Source: Sphingobacteriia bacterium (lineage in GTDB: Bacteria > Bacteroidota > Bacteroidia > NS11-12g > UBA955). From it: 26,731 nucleotides of DNA. The stretch lies in contig JAGKXC010000037.1 in assembly GCA_021151535.1 (NCBI GenBank), positions 1 through 26,731 on the forward strand, written 5' to 3'. Below, in pieces: positions 1 through 7,006 of this stretch. Made by a program: the position numbers and the translations under genes. Position 1 is the stretch's first letter. Each line of letters starts with the position of its first letter. The notes under the pieces were generated by a model. That model ran no database searches. It was not told the DNA's origin and saw nothing but the letters and a program-made list of their open reading frames with translations.

Positions 1-897
1 GTTGAAGGTGAATACGATGTACTTGTGGCAACCACCATCATTGAAAGCGGGTTGGATATTCCCAATGCAAATACCATTATTATCAATAATGCCCATATGT
101 TTGGTTTAAGTGATTTGCACCAAATGCGTGGAAGGGTGGGAAGAAGCAACATCAAAGCCTTTTGTTATTTGTTATCGCCTCCGTTAACCAGTTTGAACGA
201 CGATGCAAGAAAACGCTTGCGTACATTGGAGGAATACAGTGAATTGGGTAGCGGATTTCAGGTGGCGATGCGCGATTTGGATATTCGTGGAGCTGGAAAT
301 TTACTTGGAGCAGAACAAAGCGGTTTTATCTCAGAAATGGGATTTGATATGTACCATAAAATTCTGGATGAAGCGGTGCGTGAATTGAAAAACGATGAAT
401 TTCAGGAACTGTTTCCGCAAGAGGATAATATTACGGCAAGAGACTGTCAGGTAGATACCCAATACGAAATGATCATTCCATCGGATTATGTAACGCAAAC
501 AGCGGAAAGATTGGCATTGTATAGTGAATTAAGCGATATTGAGACTGAGATAGGGTTAAAGGAATTTGCCGATCAGTTGCGCGATCGATTTGGGAAATTG
601 CCTGATTCGGTGGTGGCATTGTTGGATACAGTGCGATTAAAATGGGCGGGTAAGCAGATGGGTATTGAAAAAATCACCTTGGGTTCGGGCGGTATGCGTT
701 GTTATTTTCCGGGCGATCCCAACGCAGCGGTATATCAAAGTGAGTGTTTTGTGAACATTATGGGGTTTGTGGCATCACAACCGGATCGATTTACGGTGAA
801 ACAAACCGACAAAGCGTTGATTGTTTCCGTTAATCGGATAGACAGTGTATTCGAAGCTTTAGCAATTTTGCACCAATGGAATCAATCTTTGCGATAG
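1..897 (+). CDS. mfd: Transcription-repair coupling factor Mfd, C-terminal part (5' truncated by window edge)
   Basis: This is the C-terminal part of Mfd, the ATP-driven DNA translocase that removes RNA polymerase stalled at lesions and recruits UvrA. The reading frame is open from base 1, so the gene begins upstream of the window. Visible helicase motifs are TTIIESGLDIPNAN (motif V) and QMRGRVGRS (motif VI with the arginine fingers), followed by the relay segment with GAGNLLGAEQSG. The last ~150 residues match the TRCF C-terminal domain that autoinhibits UvrA binding (YVTQTAERLALYSEL, then LRDRFGKLP). RecG shares the helicase core but lacks this tail, so Mfd is the firm choice. The next gene starts within or just after its end, suggesting co-transcription. 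Confidence 0.95.
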   Translation, partial: VEGEYDVLVATTIIESGLDIPNANTIIINNAHMFGLSDLHQMRGRVGRSNIKAFCYLLSPPLTSLNDDARKRLRTLEEYSELGSGFQVAMRDLDIRGAGNLLGAEQSGFISEMGFDMYHKILDEAVRELKNDEFQELFPQEDNITARDCQVDTQYEMIIPSDYVTQTAERLALYSELSDIETEIGLKEFADQLRDRFGKLPDSVVALLDTVRLKWAGKQMGIEKITLGSGGMRCYFPGDPNAAVYQSECFVNIMGFVASQPDRFTVKQTDKALIVSVNRIDSVFEALAILHQWNQSLR

Positions 898-902
898 GAA
901 GT

Positions 903-2102
903 ATGTTAGGGACGCTGAAATCCGGCGCGTTGGCAGTAGTTTTTGCTGTGGGAGGAAAATCGTTGCGTAAACCTTCGCCGTTGCCAACCCATAATCCTAA
1001 GTTGCCCTTTGTGGCGGGAAAACCTAACGGATGGGAAGGTAATTTGTTGAAAGACAATCGTTACCATAATCCTGAATATCCATTCGCTATTTCATTTAAA
1101 GATGTAAGGAAATGGAAGAAGGCTGGAAGTCCGTATGCAAAATTTAAAAAAACGGATACCACGCGATTACCTGTTGTAAGCAAAGAGGAAATGGCTTGGA
1201 TTACGCAAGACAGTTGTGATGGTATTGCCTATTTGGGACATGCCACATTTTTCATTCGCTTGGGTGGATATAGTATTTTAACGGATCCAGTTTTTGGCAA
1301 TGCAAGTTATGTGGTAAAGCGTTTTGCAGATTTTCCATTGGATCCCAATCATTTATTGAATTTGGATTTGTTGCTGGTTAGTCATGATCACAGGGATCAT
1401 ATGGATCAGCAGAGTTTGAAGTTGGTGGGGAAGAACAATCCTAAAATGCAAGTAGCTACGGGTTTAAAGAATGGGCATTTGATTCACGGCTTTACAAAAC
1501 TTGGACATGCACAAATCACTGAGATGGGCTGGTATCAGCAATGGGAGTTAGAAGGTGGCAGGGTGAAGGTAACGTATTTACCAACCCGACATTGGTGCAG
1601 GAGATGGATCACAGATACCAACAAACGTTTGTGGGGAGCATTTGTGATAGAGATTGACGGGAAGGTTATATATTTTGGGGGCGATAGCGGTTACGGCAAG
1701 CATTATGCGGAGGTAGCAAAATTGTTTCCGAGAATTGATTATGCGATATTGGGAATTGGCGCTTATCAACCGGAGTGGTTTATGGAGAATAATCACAGTT
1801 CCCCTGCGAAGGCATTACAGTCGGCGTTGGACATGGGAGCCAGCATGATGATTCCCATGCATTATGGGGTGTTTGATTTGAGTGATGAGCCCGTATGTGA
1901 GCCCATAGAGCGATTGGAGAAAGATTTTTCTCAGGTTACTGGAAATGGGGTAAATGGAATTTCGAACGTAAGTGAGAATGTTACCACAGCAGGTTTGATA
2001 TCTGAGGAATCAGAAAACCAAGCTACTGTGGTGAGACGTTCAATAAGGGTTATTATACCCCGATTGGGTGAAAATTTATTAAAAGCCCATCGCGTCTTGT
2101 AG
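903..2102 (+). CDS. MBL-fold metal-dependent hydrolase, NAPE-PLD-like
   Basis: This is a zinc-dependent hydrolase of the metallo-beta-lactamase fold, closest in motif layout to N-acyl-phosphatidylethanolamine phospholipase D (NAPE-PLD). Counting from an ATG at 876, the metal motif HDHRDH is at 170-175. Further likely ligands are H239 in the PTRHW motif, D270 in GGDSGYG and H329 in MHYGVF; WFMENNHSSP (302-310) is also typical of the family. I chose the ATG at 903, five bases after the mfd stop. The ATG at 876 would overlap mfd by 22 bases and cannot be excluded. A short hydrophobic N-terminus may tether it to the membrane. About 40 polar residues near the C-terminus look like a lineage insertion. 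The substrate, probably a phospholipid, is inferred from family only. It converges with the next gene, overlapping by 24 bases. Confidence 0.85.
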   Translation: MLGTLKSGALAVVFAVGGKSLRKPSPLPTHNPKLPFVAGKPNGWEGNLLKDNRYHNPEYPFAISFKDVRKWKKAGSPYAKFKKTDTTRLPVVSKEEMAWITQDSCDGIAYLGHATFFIRLGGYSILTDPVFGNASYVVKRFADFPLDPNHLLNLDLLLVSHDHRDHMDQQSLKLVGKNNPKMQVATGLKNGHLIHGFTKLGHAQITEMGWYQQWELEGGRVKVTYLPTRHWCRRWITDTNKRLWGAFVIEIDGKVIYFGGDSGYGKHYAEVAKLFPRIDYAILGIGAYQPEWFMENNHSSPAKALQSALDMGASMMIPMHYGVFDLSDEPVCEPIERLEKDFSQVTGNGVNGISNVSENVTTAGLISEESENQATVVRRSIRVIIPRLGENLLKAHRVL

Positions 2103-4118
2103 ATCCGACGATTTTGGAGCTTGTTTTTTAGATTTTTTGGATTTGTTTTTTGCTGGCGCGGGCGATTCGGTAGTGGCCGAAGTTTCTGTATTTGGCGCTG
2201 ATTTTTCTAAAGCATTTGAAGTTTCCACGGCAGTAGGAGTTTCCTCTTTTGCTGGAGCCTCAATTGATGGCGTTGGGGTAGGGGTTTCAACCTGTGGAGC
2301 GGTTTCAGGGCTGCTTTTGGCAGCTGAAGGTTTTGCTGGGGTGGCGGGTGCCGAAGGCGCTGGGGATGAAGGGGTTGCAGGAGTAACAGGTTTTGGGGTT
2401 GGAACAGGTGCTGTTTTGGTTGCTGGTGCTGCTGGCGCTGCCGGCACTGGCACCGCTGCCGCCTCCGGCGCAGCGGCTGCCTCGGAAGTTCCTTCCGCCG
2501 CCACCTCATCAATTACAGTCTCCTCCACGATTGTTGTAGTTTGTTTCTTGCGCTTTGGCATGTCTCCACCCGTTGTATCAATATACAATAACATCGTTGA
2601 ATCAACAATGTCATCACTTCCGTCATATTTCATCGCAGGGCCCAAATAACCTAACTCACAACCATGGTTGCTCATAGCACCAAATGTCTTATAACAACTG
2701 TCTTTTCTGTCTTTTACACCATCGCCATCTGTGTCTTTTCTCATCCCAATGTTGATGTTCAATCCCATTCTAACTTGGTAAAATCTTACATTGTCGATCG
2801 GTGCAACAATAGAAGCAGAATTTATATTTATCCATGGTTGAATGGGTCCTAAATTCAAACTAACTCCTGCAGAAACGTTATGACTAGGATTGTTGAAATC
2901 AAAACAAGTATAACCGGCTCTTACATCAATGAATTCGCCAATTTCCTTATGGGCATTGATGGTAGCAAATGACTTATCGCCATTGATTCCATAACCCGTT
3001 CCGCCTACAATTTGGAAGTAAGTTCTAGGATTCAAGAAATATTCCACACCCAAAACATAATGGGGATGCAATGTTTGAGTATAACTGCCAATGCTGCTTG
3101 AAGCATATTGGAATGTATTTTTGATGGTATCCATCAAGATTTTGCCGATGTTATTGATAGAATCAAACATAGCAGTATCCAATCCTTTGAAAGTGTAACT
3201 GGCATCGTTCATTTTGAACTGTTCCGCACCTGTATTCCAAGTGATTGAACCAAAATTGTTTGCAGTAAATGATAAACGAAGTTTCTCATTCATGCGGTAC
3301 ACTGCGCCAAAACCCATCGCACTTCCTTGGTTGTTTTTTGTTCCAAATGCTAAATTTGCCGAAATGTCTTTCATAGGATCGTAAGATCCAGAGGTATCAT
3401 CCAACATCTTCTGCAAAGAAGCTCCCATCAGCGAATATTGAATATCTGCACCCGCATCAAATCTCATTTGATAATAAGATGTAATATTGGTGTCAGTAGT
3501 AAGATTCAAATACGCTTTTTTGATATTGAAATCAGCAATTCCATTAATTGCACTGTAAGTGAATCCTACGCTTAACTTGTTTGAAACCTGTCTGCCAATG
3601 GAGAATTTGTTTTCTACATAACTGTTGAATCGAATTCCAGAGAAATCAATTTTTGCTGTACTTCCCATATACTCGGCATTGCCAAACATCGCCAAGCCAA
3701 TGGCGTCTTTGGGAGCGCGTAAATCGCCCTCGGCGTGCACATTCAAGCCATAAGAAAAATAAGTTTTTTTGTTCCTAAATGCCAAATTGAATAGGCCCAA
3801 ATCTTGTTGAAGCTGAGCAGCCAACTGTTTATTGGGGTTGTGAATGAAATTTCGAATACTGGTTTCTGCATTGGAAGTCGTATCAAAAACATCACTCAAT
3901 TTGCAGTTGGGTAAATAAATATTGGTGGCATTGTTAAATCCCAAGCTAAAGCCATATTGCGGCATAAATGCTGGGTTAATTTGATTGGATTGAGATAAAT
4001 GACGATTGTTAAATTCAAAACCAGGTTGCGCCCACACAGAACGGGGAGCAGTTAACATAATGCCAACGATCATCGCCCATTTCATCCCATTCTTCAAGCT
4101 GTTATTTTTAGTTTTCAT
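2079..4118 (-). CDS. DUF5723-like outer-membrane protein with a TSP3 repeat and Pro/Ala-rich tail
   Basis: This is a probable outer-membrane beta-barrel of the Bacteroidota DUF5723 type. A signal peptide (hydrophobic run ending SVWAQ) precedes a ~430-residue barrel-like region beginning FEFNNRHLSQSNQINPAF. A thrombospondin type-3 calcium motif follows (DTDGDGVKDRKDSC, then GCE). In OmpA-like proteins such a motif leads into a peptidoglycan-binding domain. Here it is followed by a short linker and ~130 residues rich in Pro, Ala, Thr and Glu, ending in a Lys/Ser-rich basic stretch. The ATG at 4118 is chosen over an upstream one at 4148 because an AAAGGAG ribosome-binding site (4127-4133) sits 8 bases before it and the signal peptide starts there. 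It lies 19 bases after the lipoprotein gene on the same strand, so the two are probably one operon. Exact function unknown. Confidence 0.8.
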   Translation of the reverse strand: MKTKNNSLKNGMKWAMIVGIMLTAPRSVWAQPGFEFNNRHLSQSNQINPAFMPQYGFSLGFNNATNIYLPNCKLSDVFDTTSNAETSIRNFIHNPNKQLAAQLQQDLGLFNLAFRNKKTYFSYGLNVHAEGDLRAPKDAIGLAMFGNAEYMGSTAKIDFSGIRFNSYVENKFSIGRQVSNKLSVGFTYSAINGIADFNIKKAYLNLTTDTNITSYYQMRFDAGADIQYSLMGASLQKMLDDTSGSYDPMKDISANLAFGTKNNQGSAMGFGAVYRMNEKLRLSFTANNFGSITWNTGAEQFKMNDASYTFKGLDTAMFDSINNIGKILMDTIKNTFQYASSSIGSYTQTLHPHYVLGVEYFLNPRTYFQIVGGTGYGINGDKSFATINAHKEIGEFIDVRAGYTCFDFNNPSHNVSAGVSLNLGPIQPWININSASIVAPIDNVRFYQVRMGLNINIGMRKDTDGDGVKDRKDSCYKTFGAMSNHGCELGYLGPAMKYDGSDDIVDSTMLLYIDTTGGDMPKRKKQTTTIVEETVIDEVAAEGTSEAAAAPEAAAVPVPAAPAAPATKTAPVPTPKPVTPATPSSPAPSAPATPAKPSAAKSSPETAPQVETPTPTPSIEAPAKEETPTAVETSNALEKSAPNTETSATTESPAPAKNKSKKSKKQAPKSSDLQDAMGF

Positions 4119-4126
4119 TTCTGTTT

Positions 4127-4133
4127 CTCCTTT
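4127..4133 (-). promoter_or_regulatory. Shine-Dalgarno site of the DUF5723-like gene
   Basis: AAAGGAG on the minus strand lies 8 bases before the ATG at 4118. Strong Shine-Dalgarno sites are rare in Bacteroidota, so this one decides the start codon. Confidence 0.6.
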
Positions 4134-4137
4134 AGCC

Positions 4138-6216
4138 TTAGTTACCACTTAATTTACCCCTGAAGGCCAAAGAAATGAACAAACGATTCTGTGCATGCAC
4201 ACTTACCGGAACACTTCCATTTTGATAGGTGTTTAATTTTACTTTAAACAAGATGTATTTGCATTTGCCGAAGCCTATGTTCTGTAAAATACTGTTGCTC
4301 AGAACAAATGTGCTTGAATTCTCCGTTGCAGTGATAACCTTGCCGGTGACGTCTGGAATGCCAGAAGCAATCAATGTTGTATTCACAACTGAATCCAAAA
4401 TGTTATAGTTTGCATCTACAAAGTGCAAATCCATGGTTCCGTCCATTGGGAATCCATTTTCTGTTTTGATTTTCAATTCCAAGAAATCAAATTTCTCAAC
4501 ACCATTTAATGTACCGCTAACATCTTGCGATGTGTCTGAAATCGTTACATCCTGCGCCGTTAATGACAATGGTACATCTGCTTCAAATCCCAACGAAATC
4601 TGAGAATAATCACCTACAAAGTTGGTATAACCCTTAAATCCTTCCTTGTTCAAATAAGCAGTGCCCTGAACTTCAAATTGGGTAGGAGGCAGCGCCAACG
4701 CTTCTACAATTTTCGAGTTTGATTTGTCGATGCTAAAGCTGCTAGAAACACTTGTTCCCGCTTGAGCCAACAATGGATAGCCAAAAACCATTGAATCTGG
4801 TTGAACATCCACCGAAGCACCAGCATTGTTTTTGGCAACCAATTTTAAATCTACTTGAATGGGCAATCCAAATGAATTCTTCACTTTGATTGTCATTTTA
4901 GGATTGGTTAAGGTAATTCCTTTGGCAAATTGCTGCAAATCAGGGAATGAAATAGTTTCATTGGCTAAACTCCAACTTCTTTCACCCAAATATCCATCTA
5001 CGTATTTGATTTCTGCACCGGCTGGGTCCAATGAAATTTTTACAAAATCACTGGAATCAAAATCAACCATATTACCAGATGAATTGATACTGGATGAAAC
5101 GTCCAAACGCAAAATGTTGTAATCCTTTACTGGATCTGCGCCCATGAAAATATTGGTGTTGCTTAAATCGAAATTGCCAGATTTGATGCCGGTTGGTAAT
5201 GTCATGTTGGTTGTTGCCAACGGAGTTCCACCTACAGTAGCATCTTTAAATGTGATATCCAAATTGAAAGTTTCAGCAAATTTTGATTCTGCAGTGTAAG
5301 CCAAATTGGCTGTACCGAACAATATATTCCTAATTTTGTAATCGTCTTTACTAGAACTCAAATCAAAGCTCAAATATTGTTTTTCAATGGATTGGCTTGG
5401 AATAATTCCTTTACCGCCAACACATTTCATGCCGTTCCCAAAAACTCCAATTGTGATAATGTCATTTGAATCGACTCTAACTGGGTTAGGGCTCTCAATT
5501 GTTTTAATATTATTTAAAGTATACGAAAAATCATTATTCAGGGTTTTTCCCGCTATGTTTATCGAATCTTTACCCATCGCACCTGGTAAAATATTCAAAA
5601 TGTTTACCGTGCCTAAATCAGTATTAGCAAAATTGTCTCTAATTGTAATGATCATGTTGCTGATTTCTACAGGAAATCCATTTTCAACAGTAACTACCAG
5701 ATAACCTTTTGAGATTTTCAAAAATTCGTAATTAGTTGGCTTGGGTAAATGCGTTGTATCGGTTGAACTGCGATCAATAACAGGGAAAATGGTGTCTTTC
5801 CCTTGAGACGTAATAAAGACCATTTGTGCAGTATCACTCAATGTAGACACCAAACGACCTAGTGTTTTAAATGATTGTTTCGAGTTATCGGGAATTTCAA
5901 TTTCTCCCAGTTTGAATTGTGCATTGGTTACGGGTAAATTAATCTTCTTCAATATTGAATCTGCGCCAATGGTTGTTAATGAATCTGAAACAACGAATCG
6001 AATCAATCCATCGCCATCCTGACGGATACTATCGGTATTTTTTAATAAATCCCAAGCATTGGTTGATATTTGCGCCAATGGCATCAAAACCTCAGGCTTT
6101 ATCTTTAAATTGGAATATTTATCTAAATTTAAATTCGACTTTTTACAAGAACTTCCTATAATTACAATAAAGGCAACAATTGCAGTTAGTAGGTATTTGG
6201 TTGATTTGTAATTCAT
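4138..6216 (-). CDS. Large surface lipoprotein with internal beta-sandwich-like repeats
   Basis: This is a 692-residue predicted lipoprotein of unknown function. The N-terminus has a hydrophobic helix and a lipobox IGSSC with C24 as the lipidated cysteine, followed by KKSN. The remainder is rich in Thr, Ser, Asn and Asp and alternates short hydrophobic strands, as in secreted beta-sandwich proteins. Three segments resemble one another: residues 177-195 (VENGFPVEISNMIITIRDN), 445-463 (VKNSFGLPIQ...) and 585-603 (TENGFPMDG...). Each has an Asn, an aromatic-Pro turn and a hydrophobic strand, suggesting a repeated domain. The pattern is reminiscent of LEA type 2-like folds, but I cannot confirm that. 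It is the first gene of a two-gene operon with the barrel protein downstream and diverges from a Crp/Fnr regulator. Confidence 0.75.
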   Translation of the reverse strand: MNYKSTKYLLTAIVAFIVIIGSSCKKSNLNLDKYSNLKIKPEVLMPLAQISTNAWDLLKNTDSIRQDGDGLIRFVVSDSLTTIGADSILKKINLPVTNAQFKLGEIEIPDNSKQSFKTLGRLVSTLSDTAQMVFITSQGKDTIFPVIDRSSTDTTHLPKPTNYEFLKISKGYLVVTVENGFPVEISNMIITIRDNFANTDLGTVNILNILPGAMGKDSINIAGKTLNNDFSYTLNNIKTIESPNPVRVDSNDIITIGVFGNGMKCVGGKGIIPSQSIEKQYLSFDLSSSKDDYKIRNILFGTANLAYTAESKFAETFNLDITFKDATVGGTPLATTNMTLPTGIKSGNFDLSNTNIFMGADPVKDYNILRLDVSSSINSSGNMVDFDSSDFVKISLDPAGAEIKYVDGYLGERSWSLANETISFPDLQQFAKGITLTNPKMTIKVKNSFGLPIQVDLKLVAKNNAGASVDVQPDSMVFGYPLLAQAGTSVSSSFSIDKSNSKIVEALALPPTQFEVQGTAYLNKEGFKGYTNFVGDYSQISLGFEADVPLSLTAQDVTISDTSQDVSGTLNGVEKFDFLELKIKTENGFPMDGTMDLHFVDANYNILDSVVNTTLIASGIPDVTGKVITATENSSTFVLSNSILQNIGFGKCKYILFKVKLNTYQNGSVPVSVHAQNRLFISLAFRGKLSGN

Positions 6217-6247
6217 TACAGTTGATTTATAGACGGTGTGTTATCCG

Positions 6248-6255
6248 CAAAATTA
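6248..6255 (-). promoter_or_regulatory. Promoter -7 box of the lipoprotein/barrel operon
   Basis: TAATTTTG on the minus strand matches the Bacteroidota -7 consensus TAnnTTTG, 31 bases before the ATG at 6216. No clear -33 box is seen. A 15-bp palindrome (6256-6270) abuts it on the upstream side. Confidence 0.5.
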
Positions 6256-6270
6256 ATACTAACGTAGTAT
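6256..6270. promoter_or_regulatory. Small palindrome between divergent promoters, possible operator
   Basis: ATACTA and TAGTAT form perfect 6-bp arms around ACG. The element lies between the -7 boxes of the lipoprotein operon and the Crp/Fnr gene, a usual place for a shared operator. It is short and AT-rich, so chance is possible. Binding by the adjacent regulator is only inferred from position. Confidence 0.3.
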
Positions 6271-6292
6271 AGAATAAGTACTTTTCCACATA

Positions 6293-6300
6293 TAAATTTG
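6293..6300 (+). promoter_or_regulatory. Promoter -7 box of the Crp/Fnr gene
   Basis: TAAATTTG matches TAnnTTTG exactly, 12 bases before the chosen ATG at 6313, giving a very short leader. Confidence 0.5.
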
Positions 6301-6312
6301 TTTATCATAACT

Positions 6313-6954
6313 ATGAGTGCTGAATTTAAACATCAAATCCAATCCATTTTCCCCACTTTTGAACCTGAATTGCAGCAATCTTTGTTAGCAGATTCCATCA
6401 TTAAGGAATTCAAATCGGGCGATGAAATCATTAGAACCGGTCAAGCAGTTAACAGCGCGGTGTTGGTATTAAATGGCAGGTTAAAGATTTATCGCCAAGA
6501 TGATGAAGGTGCTGAATATTTTATGTATTACCTCAATGGGGGACAGGCCTGTGCAGTATCTCTAAGTTGTGCGGCCAGACGCGTTGCTTCTGAAGTTTCT
6601 GCCATCGCAGTGGACGATAGTACACTCGTTTTCTTACCATTAACTTCAATGAACGAATGGATGCGAACCTATCGCAGTTGGTACGAATACGTTATTGCTA
6701 CCTACCGTGATCGATTTGAGGAATTACTTACAGTTCTCGATAATGTTGCATTTCGTTCTATGGATGAACGATTGGAGTTATATATGAAAAAGCAGTTCCA
6801 AAGTTGTGGTTGCAAGGATATTCCAACCAATCATCAAACCATCGCCAATGACTTAAATAGTTCTAGGGAAGTAATTTCTCGGTTGCTGAAAAAGATGGAG
6901 CAACGAGGAATATTAGTACTACACCGCAATCATATTGAGTTGAAAGATTTCTAA
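6313..6954 (+). CDS. Crp/Fnr-family transcriptional regulator
   Basis: This is a 213-residue one-component regulator of the Crp/Fnr type. The first ~120 residues form the cyclic-nucleotide-binding-like beta-barrel (FKSGDEIIRTGQAVNSAVLVLNG is typical of its opening). A long dimer helix (about 125-150) follows, then a C-terminal winged helix. The recognition helix region reads TIANDLNSSREVISRLLKKMEQRGIL. The barrel has the ACAVSLSCA segment usual in Bacteroidota paralogues, whose ligand is generally unknown. It has no N-terminal Fnr cysteine cluster, so iron-sulphur oxygen sensing is unlikely. I chose the ATG at 6313 rather than an in-frame TTG at 6298, because MSAEF starts the recognisable domain and a -7 box ends at 6300. 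It is divergent from the lipoprotein operon, a natural candidate target. Confidence 0.9.
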   Translation: MSAEFKHQIQSIFPTFEPELQQSLLADSIIKEFKSGDEIIRTGQAVNSAVLVLNGRLKIYRQDDEGAEYFMYYLNGGQACAVSLSCAARRVASEVSAIAVDDSTLVFLPLTSMNEWMRTYRSWYEYVIATYRDRFEELLTVLDNVAFRSMDERLELYMKKQFQSCGCKDIPTNHQTIANDLNSSREVISRLLKKMEQRGILVLHRNHIELKDF

Positions 6955-6982
6955 TTCAAATCCCAATTGTATTTTTCGCCAT

Positions 6983-7006
6983 CGCTAATTGAATTTCAAA
7001 TTAGCG
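6983..7006. repeat. Inverted repeat between convergent genes
   Basis: CGCTAATT (6983-6990) and AATTAGCG (6999-7006) form perfect 8-bp arms around an 8-base loop, at the convergence of the Crp/Fnr gene and the PKD-protein gene, overlapping the stop codon of the latter. No uridine tract follows on either strand, so a role as an intrinsic terminator is uncertain. Confidence 0.35.

Noticed and set aside
2137..2649. 170-codon open frame on the plus strand, rich in Ala, Gly and Val
   Set aside because: It is the mirror of the Pro/Ala-rich coding tail on the minus strand; low-complexity GC-rich codons keep the opposite strand free of stops.
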